From a bacterium (GTDB taxonomy: Bacteria > Hydrogenedentota > Hydrogenedentia > Hydrogenedentiales > SLHB01), in the NCBI GenBank assembly GCA_024231375.1, contig JAAEQP010000462.1, forward strand, positions 1 to 17,737: a stretch of DNA of 17,737 nucleotides, written 5' to 3'. Positions within the stretch are counted from its first letter, which is position 1. Each line of letters begins with the position of its first letter. Positions 7,298-15,642 of the stretch are shown in pieces. The notes beneath the pieces are model-generated. The model searched no databases, had not been told where the DNA came from, and saw only the letters and a list, made by a program, of their open reading frames with translations. Made by a program: the position numbers and the translations under genes.

Positions 7298-8185
7298 ATG
7301 GACCTCGAGAACTTCTACCGGTATGTCCCGCCCGTCGACGAAGACTTGGACAAGAGCTTCTACGTCGCGGACGGGGGTCGTACGCTCATTCCGCCCCACA
7401 CCCCGTACCCGCCGGCGCGCCACCCGGACGCCTACCATTTCACGTGGAAGAAGGGCCGCATCCTCGACGAGCACCAGATCGTATATATCACGCGGGGCAA
7501 GGGGCTGTTCGAATCCGTGGGGTGCGCGCCGGTGCCCATCGAGGCGGGCGACGTGTTCATCCTGTTCCCGTCCATCTGGCACCGGTACGAGCCGGACCCG
7601 GAGACGGGGTGGGACGAACACTATGTGGGTCTGCGCGGCCAGGAGGCATCCCGGGCCCTCGCCGATTTTGGTCTATCGAGCGATCAACCGGTACGCCATG
7701 TGGGCGTTCACTCCGAACTCATCGAGACGTTCAACCGCATCGTCGAGGAGTTGAGATGGCAACGGGTGGGCTACGGGCGGATGTTGGCAGGACACGCCTA
7801 TCACCTTTTGGCCCAAGTCGTTACGCTGGTGCGACGTCAATCGTTCGCTGACACGAAGGTGGAACGGACGATTCGCCGGGCCTGTGCCATCATGCACGAA
7901 CAGACAGGACGTCGAATCGACATGGAGCAACTGGCTGGAGAGTTGGCGGTGGGCTACTCGTGGTTCCGAAGGGCCTTCCGAGAATACGCGGGGGTTTCAC
8001 CGGGCCAGTACCATCTGCAACTCCGGCTGAGCAGGGCCCGGCACATGCTTCAATACACTTCGATCCCCGTCGGCCAGATCGCTGCCGAGACGGGGTTTGA
8101 CACGCCCGCCTATTTCGCGCGCGTGTTCGGCAAGAAGACCGGTCAGACGCCGCGTCAGTTCAGATCCGCCCGAAAGCAGGACTGA
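7298..8185 (+). CDS. AraC-family transcriptional regulator with N-terminal cupin sensor
   Basis: A 295-residue protein. The N-terminal half is a cupin-like AraC ligand-binding domain (HQIVYITRGKGLFES, then IEAGDVFILFPSIWHRYEPD, about residues 58-100). The C-terminal 100 residues hold two helix-turn-helix units, ending with the family signature IAAETGFDTPAYFARVFGKKTGQTPRQFR (given here in family terms: residues about 262-290). Start ATG 7298 (MDLENFYRY) is preferred over the TTG two codons upstream; neither has a good ribosome site, so the transcript may be weakly translated or leaderless. Its divergent placement indicates control of the RhaT-like/URO-D operon, probably activation in response to the transported sugar. 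Confidence 0.9.
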   Translation: MDLENFYRYVPPVDEDLDKSFYVADGGRTLIPPHTPYPPARHPDAYHFTWKKGRILDEHQIVYITRGKGLFESVGCAPVPIEAGDVFILFPSIWHRYEPDPETGWDEHYVGLRGQEASRALADFGLSSDQPVRHVGVHSELIETFNRIVEELRWQRVGYGRMLAGHAYHLLAQVVTLVRRQSFADTKVERTIRRACAIMHEQTGRRIDMEQLAGELAVGYSWFRRAFREYAGVSPGQYHLQLRLSRARHMLQYTSIPVGQIAAETGFDTPAYFARVFGKKTGQTPRQFRSARKQD

Positions 8186-8288
8186 GCTGCTGGAATGCTT
8201 CCGGTTGAACGCAGCCGCCTGGCCCGAGCGGAGGGGCGCCTGTATCGCTTGTTTCTTGAGCTGGTTAGCCTAGCGTGCTAAGCTTCCG

Positions 8289-9647
8289 ATGGAGGGGATT
8301 CTACCTGTGCTGCACTGTCCAAGCCGTCCGGAGACAGAGTTGATGGTTCTCGCCGCCCGCGAGCGCCCCTCGGCTCCTGTTGTGGAGCGCATGACGGCAT
8401 GCGCGGACCATTGTGCGGATCTGGACCGATTCCTCTACCTGTGCAAGCTGCAGAAGGTCAGTATTCTGGCGCTCGGATCGCTCCGGGCGTTGGATCTTTC
8501 CGAATGTGGGTTCATTGCGCGCGCGGTGGACGCGTTGGAATCGCACCCGGGACGGCAGTGGGGCCGCTACCGGAAGCGGCTGCTCTGGACGGTCGCCATG
8601 ACGAGAGACGCTCTGACCCGGGCGGATGTTCGATTCTGCTTCGTCCGGGGAACCCCGTTCGCGGATCGCTTCTACGAAAGGCCCTTGCTCCGTATGTCTG
8701 GCGACATCGATATTCTGGTGGAGCCCGGCAACGGGCACGCGGCCGTGGAGGCCCTTGAGGAGACGGGGTTCGTCCAAGGGCCCTGCGTCCTCGAGAATGA
8801 AGCGGTTCGCGACTATATCGGTCAGACCGAACTGAAGCACTCCTCGCTGCGCATCTGCGTGGACGTGAATCACTTCCTTACGGGTGGCGGCGCGATCCAC
8901 AAGGGGAAGGGGGATCTGGTCGAGGCCGAAGAGATGTGGACGCGGGCGTCGCATGCCGAGGGCGCGGAATGGCGGCTGGCGGACGAGGATGTGTTCCTGA
9001 ACCACGTCCGGCATGTGGGTCAGGGCCACCATTTCGACACGGGCCTGCTTCTGGCGTGCGCCGACATGGCGGCGTTCGTACGAACGTGCGCGGACCGAGT
9101 GGACTGGGACTTTGTCTGCGCCCAGACGCGGCGATGGGAATGCGCGCGGGTGCTACGGTTCTTTGCGTGGTTCTATGATCGCTACTACCGGGATGAGACT
9201 CAGCCGCCGCTTGGCCCGCTTGTACGGGGGGTCGCCTCCGTGGCCTCGGACCGTGAATGCGGCGCGTTCTCCAGAACGGTCCTCTTGAAGTTCCTCGCGC
9301 CGAAGTTGCCGCGGGAAACGCTGCCCGGGGCCATTCTGGACGGGAACCGGGTGTTTCTGTGCAAATTCTGGACCTTGGACCGCATGGGACGCCTCCTCAG
9401 CTTCCTTACTCGAATCCTGTGGCCGTCGCGCCACGAAGTGGTGCTCATGACGCGCCCGAGCCGCTCGGAGTCAATTGCCGCGCGTCGACTCCGCTACTAC
9501 CTCAATCCGCTCGCCCTCGCGATCACGGGGGCGCTTGTGGGGGTGGCGGTCCGTTGCGCCGTGGCCGCTATTCGACTGGCGCTGAAGCCTTGGCACCGGG
9601 CGGACCGCCCAGCTAAGACGGATGGCAGCGTGGAGGAGAACGAATGA
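8289..9647 (+). CDS. Nucleotidyltransferase-like protein (NTP_transf_5 type) with C-terminal membrane segment
   Basis: A 452-residue protein resembling the uncharacterised nucleotidyltransferase family (NTP_transf_5). The key region is RFCFVRGTPFADRFYERP (about residues 113-130) followed by GDIDILVEP (about 138-146), where DxD is the presumed metal-binding pair and RGTPFAD stands where KGxxLA is usual. After it, LRICVDVNHFL fits the later acidic position, and HVRHVGQGHH the helical part. One hydrophobic helix (LNPLALAITGALVGVAVRCA, about residues 399-418) near the C-terminus should tether it to the membrane. The start ATG 8289 has no clear ribosome site; ATG 8343, preceded by GGAG, is an alternative. 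It overlaps the next gene by four bases (ATGA), so translation is coupled. Family members often sit in exopolysaccharide clusters; the activity here is unknown. Confidence 0.75.
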   Translation: MEGILPVLHCPSRPETELMVLAARERPSAPVVERMTACADHCADLDRFLYLCKLQKVSILALGSLRALDLSECGFIARAVDALESHPGRQWGRYRKRLLWTVAMTRDALTRADVRFCFVRGTPFADRFYERPLLRMSGDIDILVEPGNGHAAVEALEETGFVQGPCVLENEAVRDYIGQTELKHSSLRICVDVNHFLTGGGAIHKGKGDLVEAEEMWTRASHAEGAEWRLADEDVFLNHVRHVGQGHHFDTGLLLACADMAAFVRTCADRVDWDFVCAQTRRWECARVLRFFAWFYDRYYRDETQPPLGPLVRGVASVASDRECGAFSRTVLLKFLAPKLPRETLPGAILDGNRVFLCKFWTLDRMGRLLSFLTRILWPSRHEVVLMTRPSRSESIAARRLRYYLNPLALAITGALVGVAVRCAVAAIRLALKPWHRADRPAKTDGSVEENE

Positions 9648-10942
9648 AGCCTAGGATCCTGTTTCTGTACGAAAACACGGGAAGCGGTCACCGAAGGGTG
9701 GCCCGTATCCTGGAATCGATCGTGGCGGAACGGTTCGATGTGGATGTGGTGTCGATGGCGGGCAACGACGTACTGGAAAGCACGTCGGGACAAGGGCTCA
9801 TCTCGCTGTGGAACTACGTCATGCGAAAGAACTGGATGACGGTTGCCGCGTTTCTGGACACCATATTCACGAAGATGATCGCGCTCCCCCTGCTTGAGGT
9901 CGCCAGCGTCGCGCCCTTCCACGAAAGAATCGCCGCACTGCGTCCGGACGTCATCGTCAGCACCGCCGACCCGTTCAACAAGGGCCTGGGCTCGTATGCG
10001 GCCGAGAACGGCATACCATTTGTGATCTTCGGAACGCTGACATCAGTCAATGCAGACAACGTCAACCGGCATGCGGTCCATCTCTGCTATTTCTCCGAGA
10101 CTGCCGAAGCCGTCCAGGCCTTCGATCTCGGGCTGACCTATTTCTCCTCCGAATTGCTGTCGACGGCCACGCCGCGGCAGCGGCTGGTCTATCTGGCAGG
10201 GCGCTACCTCGACGTCCTCCGTTGCGGCACGAGGGCGGTGCTCCAACCCGCAGGCGCCCGGACCGATCCCGGCAATGGCCTCGAATGCCATCCCATCGGC
10301 CCACTCGCCGATCCCGCTCACTTCCGCCGCCCGGATCGGCAGTCGGTCCGGGCCAAGCTCGGGCTCGATGCCGATCTCCCCTGCGTGTTGGTGGCAAGCG
10401 GATCTGTGGGTGGATCGTTCGTGTCGGATGCGATGGCAGCCCTGTGCCGTCATTGCCCGAGGCCGATGAATGTGCTTGCGGTCTGCGGGAGGGACGAGAC
10501 CACGTACCAACGCGTGAGCGACATGCATATGGCCCATGAGGGTTCACGTGTGTTTCCCTATCGGTATGTGGAGAATTTCGACGAACTGGCGGCCGCGGCC
10601 GACTGCATCGTCACCAGGCCTTCCGGGGGTGTGTTCAACGAGTGCATGATCGGACGCGTTCCCATGATCGCGTACGGCCGGTTGCCCGGCGGCGACAGGG
10701 GGGCGCTGTTCTACATACGCAAGTACGGGCTCGGCGAGGTATTCCGATCATGGAGGGCGCTTCCCTCCGCCGTCGACAAGGTTCTTGCCCATACCCCGGA
10801 GTACCGGGGAAACATCGAGAGGTTCCTTGCCCCGTATCCCGACCGCTATTCCGACATGGCCGACATCATCGCCGGTGTCATCGGGAATGCGCTGGAATCG
10901 GCAGGGACGGGAAACGGGGAGCCCACGAACAGGACCTCGTAG
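9644..10942 (+). CDS. MGDG synthase/processive diacylglycerol glycosyltransferase-like protein (GT28 type)
   Basis: A 432-residue GT-B glycosyltransferase-like protein. The N-terminal domain has the acceptor-loop motif NTGSGHRRVARILESI (about residues 12-27), as in MGDG synthases, and PDVIVSTADPFNKGLGSYA. The C-terminal donor-binding half shows VLVASGSVGG (about 250), then NFDELAAAADCIVTRPSGGVFNECM (split: the RPSGGVFNE part, about 326-334, is the nucleotide-sugar site) and PMIAYGRLPGGDRG. It probably transfers a sugar from a UDP-sugar to a lipid acceptor at the membrane. Start ATG 9644 has GGAGGAG five bases upstream and overlaps the stop of the preceding gene. The region between the domains (residues 190-230) is unusually Pro/Arg-rich. 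Confidence 0.82.
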   Translation: MKPRILFLYENTGSGHRRVARILESIVAERFDVDVVSMAGNDVLESTSGQGLISLWNYVMRKNWMTVAAFLDTIFTKMIALPLLEVASVAPFHERIAALRPDVIVSTADPFNKGLGSYAAENGIPFVIFGTLTSVNADNVNRHAVHLCYFSETAEAVQAFDLGLTYFSSELLSTATPRQRLVYLAGRYLDVLRCGTRAVLQPAGARTDPGNGLECHPIGPLADPAHFRRPDRQSVRAKLGLDADLPCVLVASGSVGGSFVSDAMAALCRHCPRPMNVLAVCGRDETTYQRVSDMHMAHEGSRVFPYRYVENFDELAAAADCIVTRPSGGVFNECMIGRVPMIAYGRLPGGDRGALFYIRKYGLGEVFRSWRALPSAVDKVLAHTPEYRGNIERFLAPYPDRYSDMADIIAGVIGNALESAGTGNGEPTNRTS

Positions 10943-10995
10943 GCGCCGGAACCGCACGCGCGGAACGAGGGCGTGTTGACCGGAGGAAACACCAT

Positions 10996-13563
10996 TTGAC
11001 GAAACGTGTTGATTCGCGGGACGACAGGGAGACCGTGACGATTGTCGGTGAAGGAAGCAGCGGGTACCGAATCGTCGTGGAAGAGAGCGCCAGTCATTCG
11101 GACCGCTATGCCGCCGAGGTGCTGCGGGACCATCTCAAGGCCTGTTCGGGCGTAGACATACCGATTTCGCGGGTGGATTCTCACGGCAGCGGCCCGATGC
11201 TTGTCGTGGGGAGCGGCGCGGTTGCCCGCGGTCTCGGGGTCTCGCCGTCGGGGGATTCACTGGGCGAATGGGGATGCGCAATCCGGACCGTGGGACCCCA
11301 TGTCGTCATTGCGGGCACACCGCACGGTGGTACGTTGTTCGGGGTGCGCGACTTCCTCCGCCAGGAACTTGGCGTGCGCCGGTATGCGCCGGGCGTGACT
11401 CGGATTCCGTCCACGCCCAGCGTCGCTGTCCCCCGGATCGACCGAACCGTTGCCCCGGCCTTCGCGTGGCGGCACATCGATCGGAGCAGTTGGCCGGGAT
11501 GCGACGAGGAATTCGCGAATTGCCGGGGCCTCAATGCGTGGGACGATTCGGCGCGGCCCGAGTTCGGCCTGCAGCACCAACATGACGGACTGTGCCACAC
11601 CTTTCTTGAGTTCGTCGACCCGGCGGAGCACTTCGAGGGCCATCCGGAGTACTTCTCTCTTGTCGGCGGTAAGCGGCTTCGCCACGGCACGCAGTTGTGT
11701 CTTTCCAGCCCGGACGTCTTCGCGATGGTGAAGGAGAAGATGATCGCGCGCATGGCGGATCGTCCCGATTGCCGGCAGCACAGTTTCTCGCAGATGGACT
11801 ACGGCAATTTCTGCGAATGCAGCGCGTGCCGTGCAGCGAACGGCCGCTCCGGCGTCAAGGGGGGCGCGCTGATCGAGTTCGTCAACCGGCTCGCGGAAGC
11901 GACGTCCCGCGAATACCCTGAGAAACTGGTCAGCACACTGGCGTACATGGACTCGCAGGCGCCTCCGGCCGGCATGCGGATGCATCCCAACGTGGCTGTC
12001 TGGCTCTGCGACATGTACCCGTGCTGTTGCAGTCACAGCATTCTGTCGTGTGAACAGAACGCGGTCTACCGCCGCCACGCCGAAGGATGGGCACGGGCCT
12101 GCGATCACCTGTACGTGTGGCACTATGTCTCCAACTTCGCCCATTACTACTGTCCCTTCCCCAACCTCCGCGCCCTGGCCGAGGACATCCGCTTCTACCG
12201 CGATATCGGCGTCGAGGGCATCTACGCGCAGGCCCTGGGGCGCGACGTCGGCGATCTCAGTGAAGAGGGCGCCTATGCTTCAACCGCGGGGAGCGAGGCG
12301 GGCGGCGGCGATTCGCGCTTGGTGCGGGCCTACCTCGTCACTGAACTGATGCGCGATCCGGACCAGGACGCGGCATCCGTAGTCCGCGACTTCCTGTCAG
12401 GCTACTACGGCCCCGCGGCGAACGCCGTTGAACGGTATCTCTCCCTCATTCACGACAAGGTGGACACGGACGACATCCACATGCATCCGTACACCAACCC
12501 GGCGCAAGGATATCTGCCGGACGAGGTCGTCGATGTGGGAGGAAGGCTGTTCGACGAGGCGGAGGCCGAGGTACACGGGGACGCGACCCTCCTGGAGCGT
12601 GTGCGGGTGGCACGCATGCCTCTGGTTTACGCGCGTCTGTTTCCGCGCAACGGATACCGGTTCTCGGAAGACCACCTGGTCTTCAACGGACCTCTCGCCG
12701 AACCCGAAGAGGCGACCGGGTTCGTCGAACGCATGGCGCGCCACGGGTTCAAGACCATCCGCGAATGGGGCGGCGAGCCGGACCAGCTTCCTCTGTACGC
12801 GGCCGTGCTCAACGATCCGGTGCCGGTGGCCACGCTTCAAAACGGTCTCCTGACCGTCGACGTTGTGCCGATTCTGGGGGGCCGTGTGATGCGAATCGTT
12901 CACAATGAGACGGGAACCTGCGTGACGGCGCACAACGTGAAGCAGAACCTTATTTTTCCCTTCGGCGGCGGAGAAGGCACGTACATCGGCGGCGCCGCCG
13001 CCGGCCAGGCCATGGTGGCCGGCGCCATGGACCCGGCGGTAGAGACTGTCCGCGGCGACCTTTCCGTCCAGATCGAGCAGTATGCGGGCGGCTTCACTGT
13101 GGTGCGCGAGATCGGGCTGCATCCCACCGAGCCAACGGTGACGGTGACAGCGAAAGTGACGAATCCCGGGGAGCGCGCCGTTCCGGTCCAGGTGAGGAGC
13201 CATTTCGAGCTTGCCATGGTGGATTCCGAATCGACTCGGGTCCGGTTCAAGAACCGCGCGGGACGGCAGAGGGACCTCACCATGTCGGGTGTGGTCGCGG
13301 GACTCCGCGACGGAACGCGCTTCCTGGAGTCGGAGTGTCCCGATGGCGAGTGGACGTTCACGGGGTGGCCGGGCCTGGAGGTGACGCAACGCTTTGACGA
13401 TGGGGCGATGGACTTCGCGTGGTTGTACGCCTTCCCGGCCGAGCTGCGCGACCTCGAAGTCGACCTTTGGCTACACCCGCGCGCCCTGGAGCCGGGAGAA
13501 CAGATGGCGTTCACGCACGAGCTTTCCGTGCGTGAACGCAGCACGCGAGGGCGAAAGGTCTAG
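10996..13563 (+). CDS. DUF4838 domain-containing protein (GH67-N-like, DUF4838, C-terminal beta-sandwich)
   Basis: An 855-residue protein. Residues about 12-130 resemble the alpha-glucuronidase N-terminal domain (YRIVVEESASHSDRYAAEVL, then GTLFGVRDFLRQELGVRRYAPG). The central DUF4838 domain (about 180-440) has FCECSACRAAN (CxCxxC, near 270) and CDMYPCCCSHSILSC (near 337). The last 245 residues (from about 610) look like a beta-sandwich of the mutarotase/glycosidase-accessory kind. The start TTG 10996 is chosen because GGAGG lies nine bases before it and the frame begins just after the previous stop; GTG 11035 is an alternative. The frame is open up to ATG 10642, but that would overlap the glycosyltransferase by 300 bases. 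No signal peptide is seen with the TTG start, which is odd for this usually exported family. A glycan-acting enzyme is likely; the reaction is unknown. Confidence 0.85.
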   Translation: MTKRVDSRDDRETVTIVGEGSSGYRIVVEESASHSDRYAAEVLRDHLKACSGVDIPISRVDSHGSGPMLVVGSGAVARGLGVSPSGDSLGEWGCAIRTVGPHVVIAGTPHGGTLFGVRDFLRQELGVRRYAPGVTRIPSTPSVAVPRIDRTVAPAFAWRHIDRSSWPGCDEEFANCRGLNAWDDSARPEFGLQHQHDGLCHTFLEFVDPAEHFEGHPEYFSLVGGKRLRHGTQLCLSSPDVFAMVKEKMIARMADRPDCRQHSFSQMDYGNFCECSACRAANGRSGVKGGALIEFVNRLAEATSREYPEKLVSTLAYMDSQAPPAGMRMHPNVAVWLCDMYPCCCSHSILSCEQNAVYRRHAEGWARACDHLYVWHYVSNFAHYYCPFPNLRALAEDIRFYRDIGVEGIYAQALGRDVGDLSEEGAYASTAGSEAGGGDSRLVRAYLVTELMRDPDQDAASVVRDFLSGYYGPAANAVERYLSLIHDKVDTDDIHMHPYTNPAQGYLPDEVVDVGGRLFDEAEAEVHGDATLLERVRVARMPLVYARLFPRNGYRFSEDHLVFNGPLAEPEEATGFVERMARHGFKTIREWGGEPDQLPLYAAVLNDPVPVATLQNGLLTVDVVPILGGRVMRIVHNETGTCVTAHNVKQNLIFPFGGGEGTYIGGAAAGQAMVAGAMDPAVETVRGDLSVQIEQYAGGFTVVREIGLHPTEPTVTVTAKVTNPGERAVPVQVRSHFELAMVDSESTRVRFKNRAGRQRDLTMSGVVAGLRDGTRFLESECPDGEWTFTGWPGLEVTQRFDDGAMDFAWLYAFPAELRDLEVDLWLHPRALEPGEQMAFTHELSVRERSTRGRKV

Positions 13564-14813
13564 TCCAGGGCGATCTCCTCCAAGTGGAGAAGGTCGGATA
13601 GGTCGGAGAGTACGATACGATCACCCGCACCCAGACCCTCCACGACCTCGACGCTCTTGGTGGAGTGCCTTCCGAACTTCGCTGTCACTCGACGAGCCGT
13701 GCGGCCATCGGGCGACGTGCGGAACACCTGCACGGGCCCCTCCGGCACGGCGAATGCGGGTCGGTCCACGTGGAGTACGTCTTCGAGAAGATGGAGTTGG
13801 ATGGTTCCCGTCACACTAAGGTCGGGCCGCGCGCCGTCGGGTAGGGGGTCGCTGAACTCGACGTCCACGGCCACGGTCCCTTCGTGAACGGCTGGCGAGA
13901 TGCGTCGTACGCTGCCTTCCATGACGGCTGTGTGCATGTCTATCATGGCCGTCTGCCCGAGGGCAATGTCCTTGGCCTGGGTTTCGGGAACGCGGATCTC
14001 GGCCTTGAGGTCGCCCGTCTGCACGATGAGCGCCAGATTGGCGCCGGCGGCGACTTCTTGCCCGGTTTCGATGTCGACCTGACGGACCACGCCCGCCAAG
14101 CTGGCACGCACTTCTAGACCGGCCAACTGGTTGCGCTTCAGTTCGAGCGAGGCCCGATTCTGCTCCAGGCGAGCTTGGCTGGCGCTCAGTTTCAGACCGG
14201 ACGTCGCGTCCATAAGCGCCAACACGCGCTCTTCCGCCTTCAGATGCGCCTGCCGCGCATCCACGTTGGCGTCGGAAATCTCCATCTGGGTCCGCGACAC
14301 GAGCTTGTCCTTGAACAACTGCGTATCGTTCTCGGCGTCTTTTCGTGCTTTCGCGTACTCCGCACGTGCCGTGGCAATGGCCGCCTCCTGCCGCGCGTGC
14401 TCCATGTCGCGCGACGCTTCCTCGATGGCCATCTCCTTCTCGGCCACGAGACATTCGGCCTCGGCCTCCCGGGCCTCCAGTTCCAATGTGGGGCTCCTCA
14501 GTGTAATCAACGCGTCACCGGGCTCGACAGATTCGCCGGGTTCCACGGCGATTGCTTCGACGCGCCCTCCGGCGCCAGCGGTGACCCAGATGAGGCGCTT
14601 GGGCGCCAGACGCCCATGTCCGGTCACCGCGATGGCCAGGTCCCCGCGCTGAACGGTGCCGAACCAGATACTGTTGGCGTCGACTTGCGGGAGCGCGGGC
14701 TTGATCAGCAGTGCCACGGCCCCAACCCCCGCGGCCACGCCAAGGGCCACTATGCCGAACAGAAGCCGTCTCAGGAATCTCCGCCGCTTCACGTCGTCTC
14801 GGGGAACATCCAT
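13560..14813 (-). CDS. MacA/HlyD-type periplasmic adaptor of an ABC export system
   Basis: A 417-residue membrane-fusion protein. A basic N-terminus (KRRRFLRRL) is followed by one membrane segment (about residues 16-38). Then come the first lipoyl half (GRVEAIAVEPGESVEPGDALITL, split around residues 83-105), a long Ala/Glu/Arg-rich coiled coil (about 112-240), the second lipoyl half (LAGVVRQVDIETGQEVAAG), and beta-barrel and membrane-proximal domains. It would bridge the inner-membrane ABC component to the outer membrane. Start ATG 14813 has AAGGA seven bases upstream. It is the last gene of the four-gene export operon, 54 bases after the ATPase. Its stop shares the sequence CTAG with the stop of the convergent DUF4838 gene, so the two genes overlap by four bases. 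Confidence 0.9.
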   Translation of the reverse strand: MDVPRDDVKRRRFLRRLLFGIVALGVAAGVGAVALLIKPALPQVDANSIWFGTVQRGDLAIAVTGHGRLAPKRLIWVTAGAGGRVEAIAVEPGESVEPGDALITLRSPTLELEAREAEAECLVAEKEMAIEEASRDMEHARQEAAIATARAEYAKARKDAENDTQLFKDKLVSRTQMEISDANVDARQAHLKAEERVLALMDATSGLKLSASQARLEQNRASLELKRNQLAGLEVRASLAGVVRQVDIETGQEVAAGANLALIVQTGDLKAEIRVPETQAKDIALGQTAMIDMHTAVMEGSVRRISPAVHEGTVAVDVEFSDPLPDGARPDLSVTGTIQLHLLEDVLHVDRPAFAVPEGPVQVFRTSPDGRTARRVTAKFGRHSTKSVEVVEGLGAGDRIVLSDLSDLLHLEEIALD

Positions 14814-14867
14814 TGCACTATCCTTGTGTCAAGCACCCGGGGCCGTCCGCCGACGGACCATTCCTGC

Positions 14868-15614
14868 TCACACGGACGCGGCGCCGGAGAGTTCTTCGGC
14901 GCCACGCGCATCCAAGGGAGGCGGCGAATCCGCCACCGACCCGTCGAAGAGGTACACCTTGCGTTGGGCGAACTCGATGTACCGGGGATCGTGGGTCACC
15001 ATGCAGATGGTGCCTCCGTCCCCGTGAATCTCGCCCAGGAGATCCATGACGGCTTCGCCATTGGCCGAGTCCAGGTTGCCCGTCGGCTCGTCGGCGAGCA
15101 GAATGGCGGGGTTGCCCACGAGTGCGCGCGCCACGGCGACGCGCTGCTGCTGCCCACCGGACAACTGTCCGGGGTAGTGTTTCATGCGGTGGGTCATGCC
15201 GACCCGTTCGAGCACGCGTTCCACCGCTTCGGCGCGGCTGCGCGAGGCTCCCGGCCGGTACAGCAAGGGGACCTCCACGTTTTCCCGAACCGTGAGGTCG
15301 CCGATGAGGTTGAAGCTCTGGAACACGAACCCAATCTGCCGGTTCCGGATGCGGGCGCGCTCGGTGGCGCTGAGGTTCGACACGTCGTCGTCGCCGAATT
15401 GGTATTCGCCGCTGGAAGGCGGTTCGAGCAGCCCCATGATTGCGAGCAGGGTCGATTTTCCGCAGCCCGACGGGCCCGCGACGGCGACGAAGTCGCCGGG
15501 GAAGATGTCCAACGAGACATCCGCCAGCGCGTGGGTCTCCACTTCGTCGGTATGGTACGTTTTGCCGATCCCGCGCAATGCGGCCAGTGGGGGGCCGTCT
15601 CTGTCTTTCGCCAT
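14868..15614 (-). CDS. LolD/MacB-type ABC transporter ATP-binding protein
   Basis: A 248-residue ATPase with all motifs of an active ABC subunit: Walker A GPSGCGKST (residues 47-55), Q-loop FVFQSFNL, signature LSGGQQQR, Walker B ILLADEPTGNLDS, and switch histidine in MVTHD. The GNLDS after Walker B and the spacing fit the LolD/MacB/FtsE type that works with FtsX-like permeases. The expected partner is the FtsX-type permease at the right edge, with the adaptor directly downstream. Start ATG 15614 follows GGAGG by seven bases. The C-terminus ends in a low-complexity Pro/Ala tail. Cytoplasmic face of the inner membrane; the export substrate cannot be told. Confidence 0.93.
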   Translation of the reverse strand: MAKDRDGPPLAALRGIGKTYHTDEVETHALADVSLDIFPGDFVAVAGPSGCGKSTLLAIMGLLEPPSSGEYQFGDDDVSNLSATERARIRNRQIGFVFQSFNLIGDLTVRENVEVPLLYRPGASRSRAEAVERVLERVGMTHRMKHYPGQLSGGQQQRVAVARALVGNPAILLADEPTGNLDSANGEAVMDLLGEIHGDGGTICMVTHDPRYIEFAQRKVYLFDGSVADSPPPLDARGAEELSGAASV

Positions 15615-15642
15615 GGCTCGTCCTCCCTCCCGATCGTTCCGA

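Noticed and set aside
10043..10547. Long minus-strand frames opposite the glycosyltransferase
   Set aside because: Low-complexity Arg/Pro/Gly-rich translations without ribosome sites; shadows of the coding strand.
10642..10995. 5' extension of the DUF4838 reading frame to an ATG at 10642
   Set aside because: It would overlap the glycosyltransferase gene by 300 bases and has no domain content; the TTG at 10996 has a good ribosome site.
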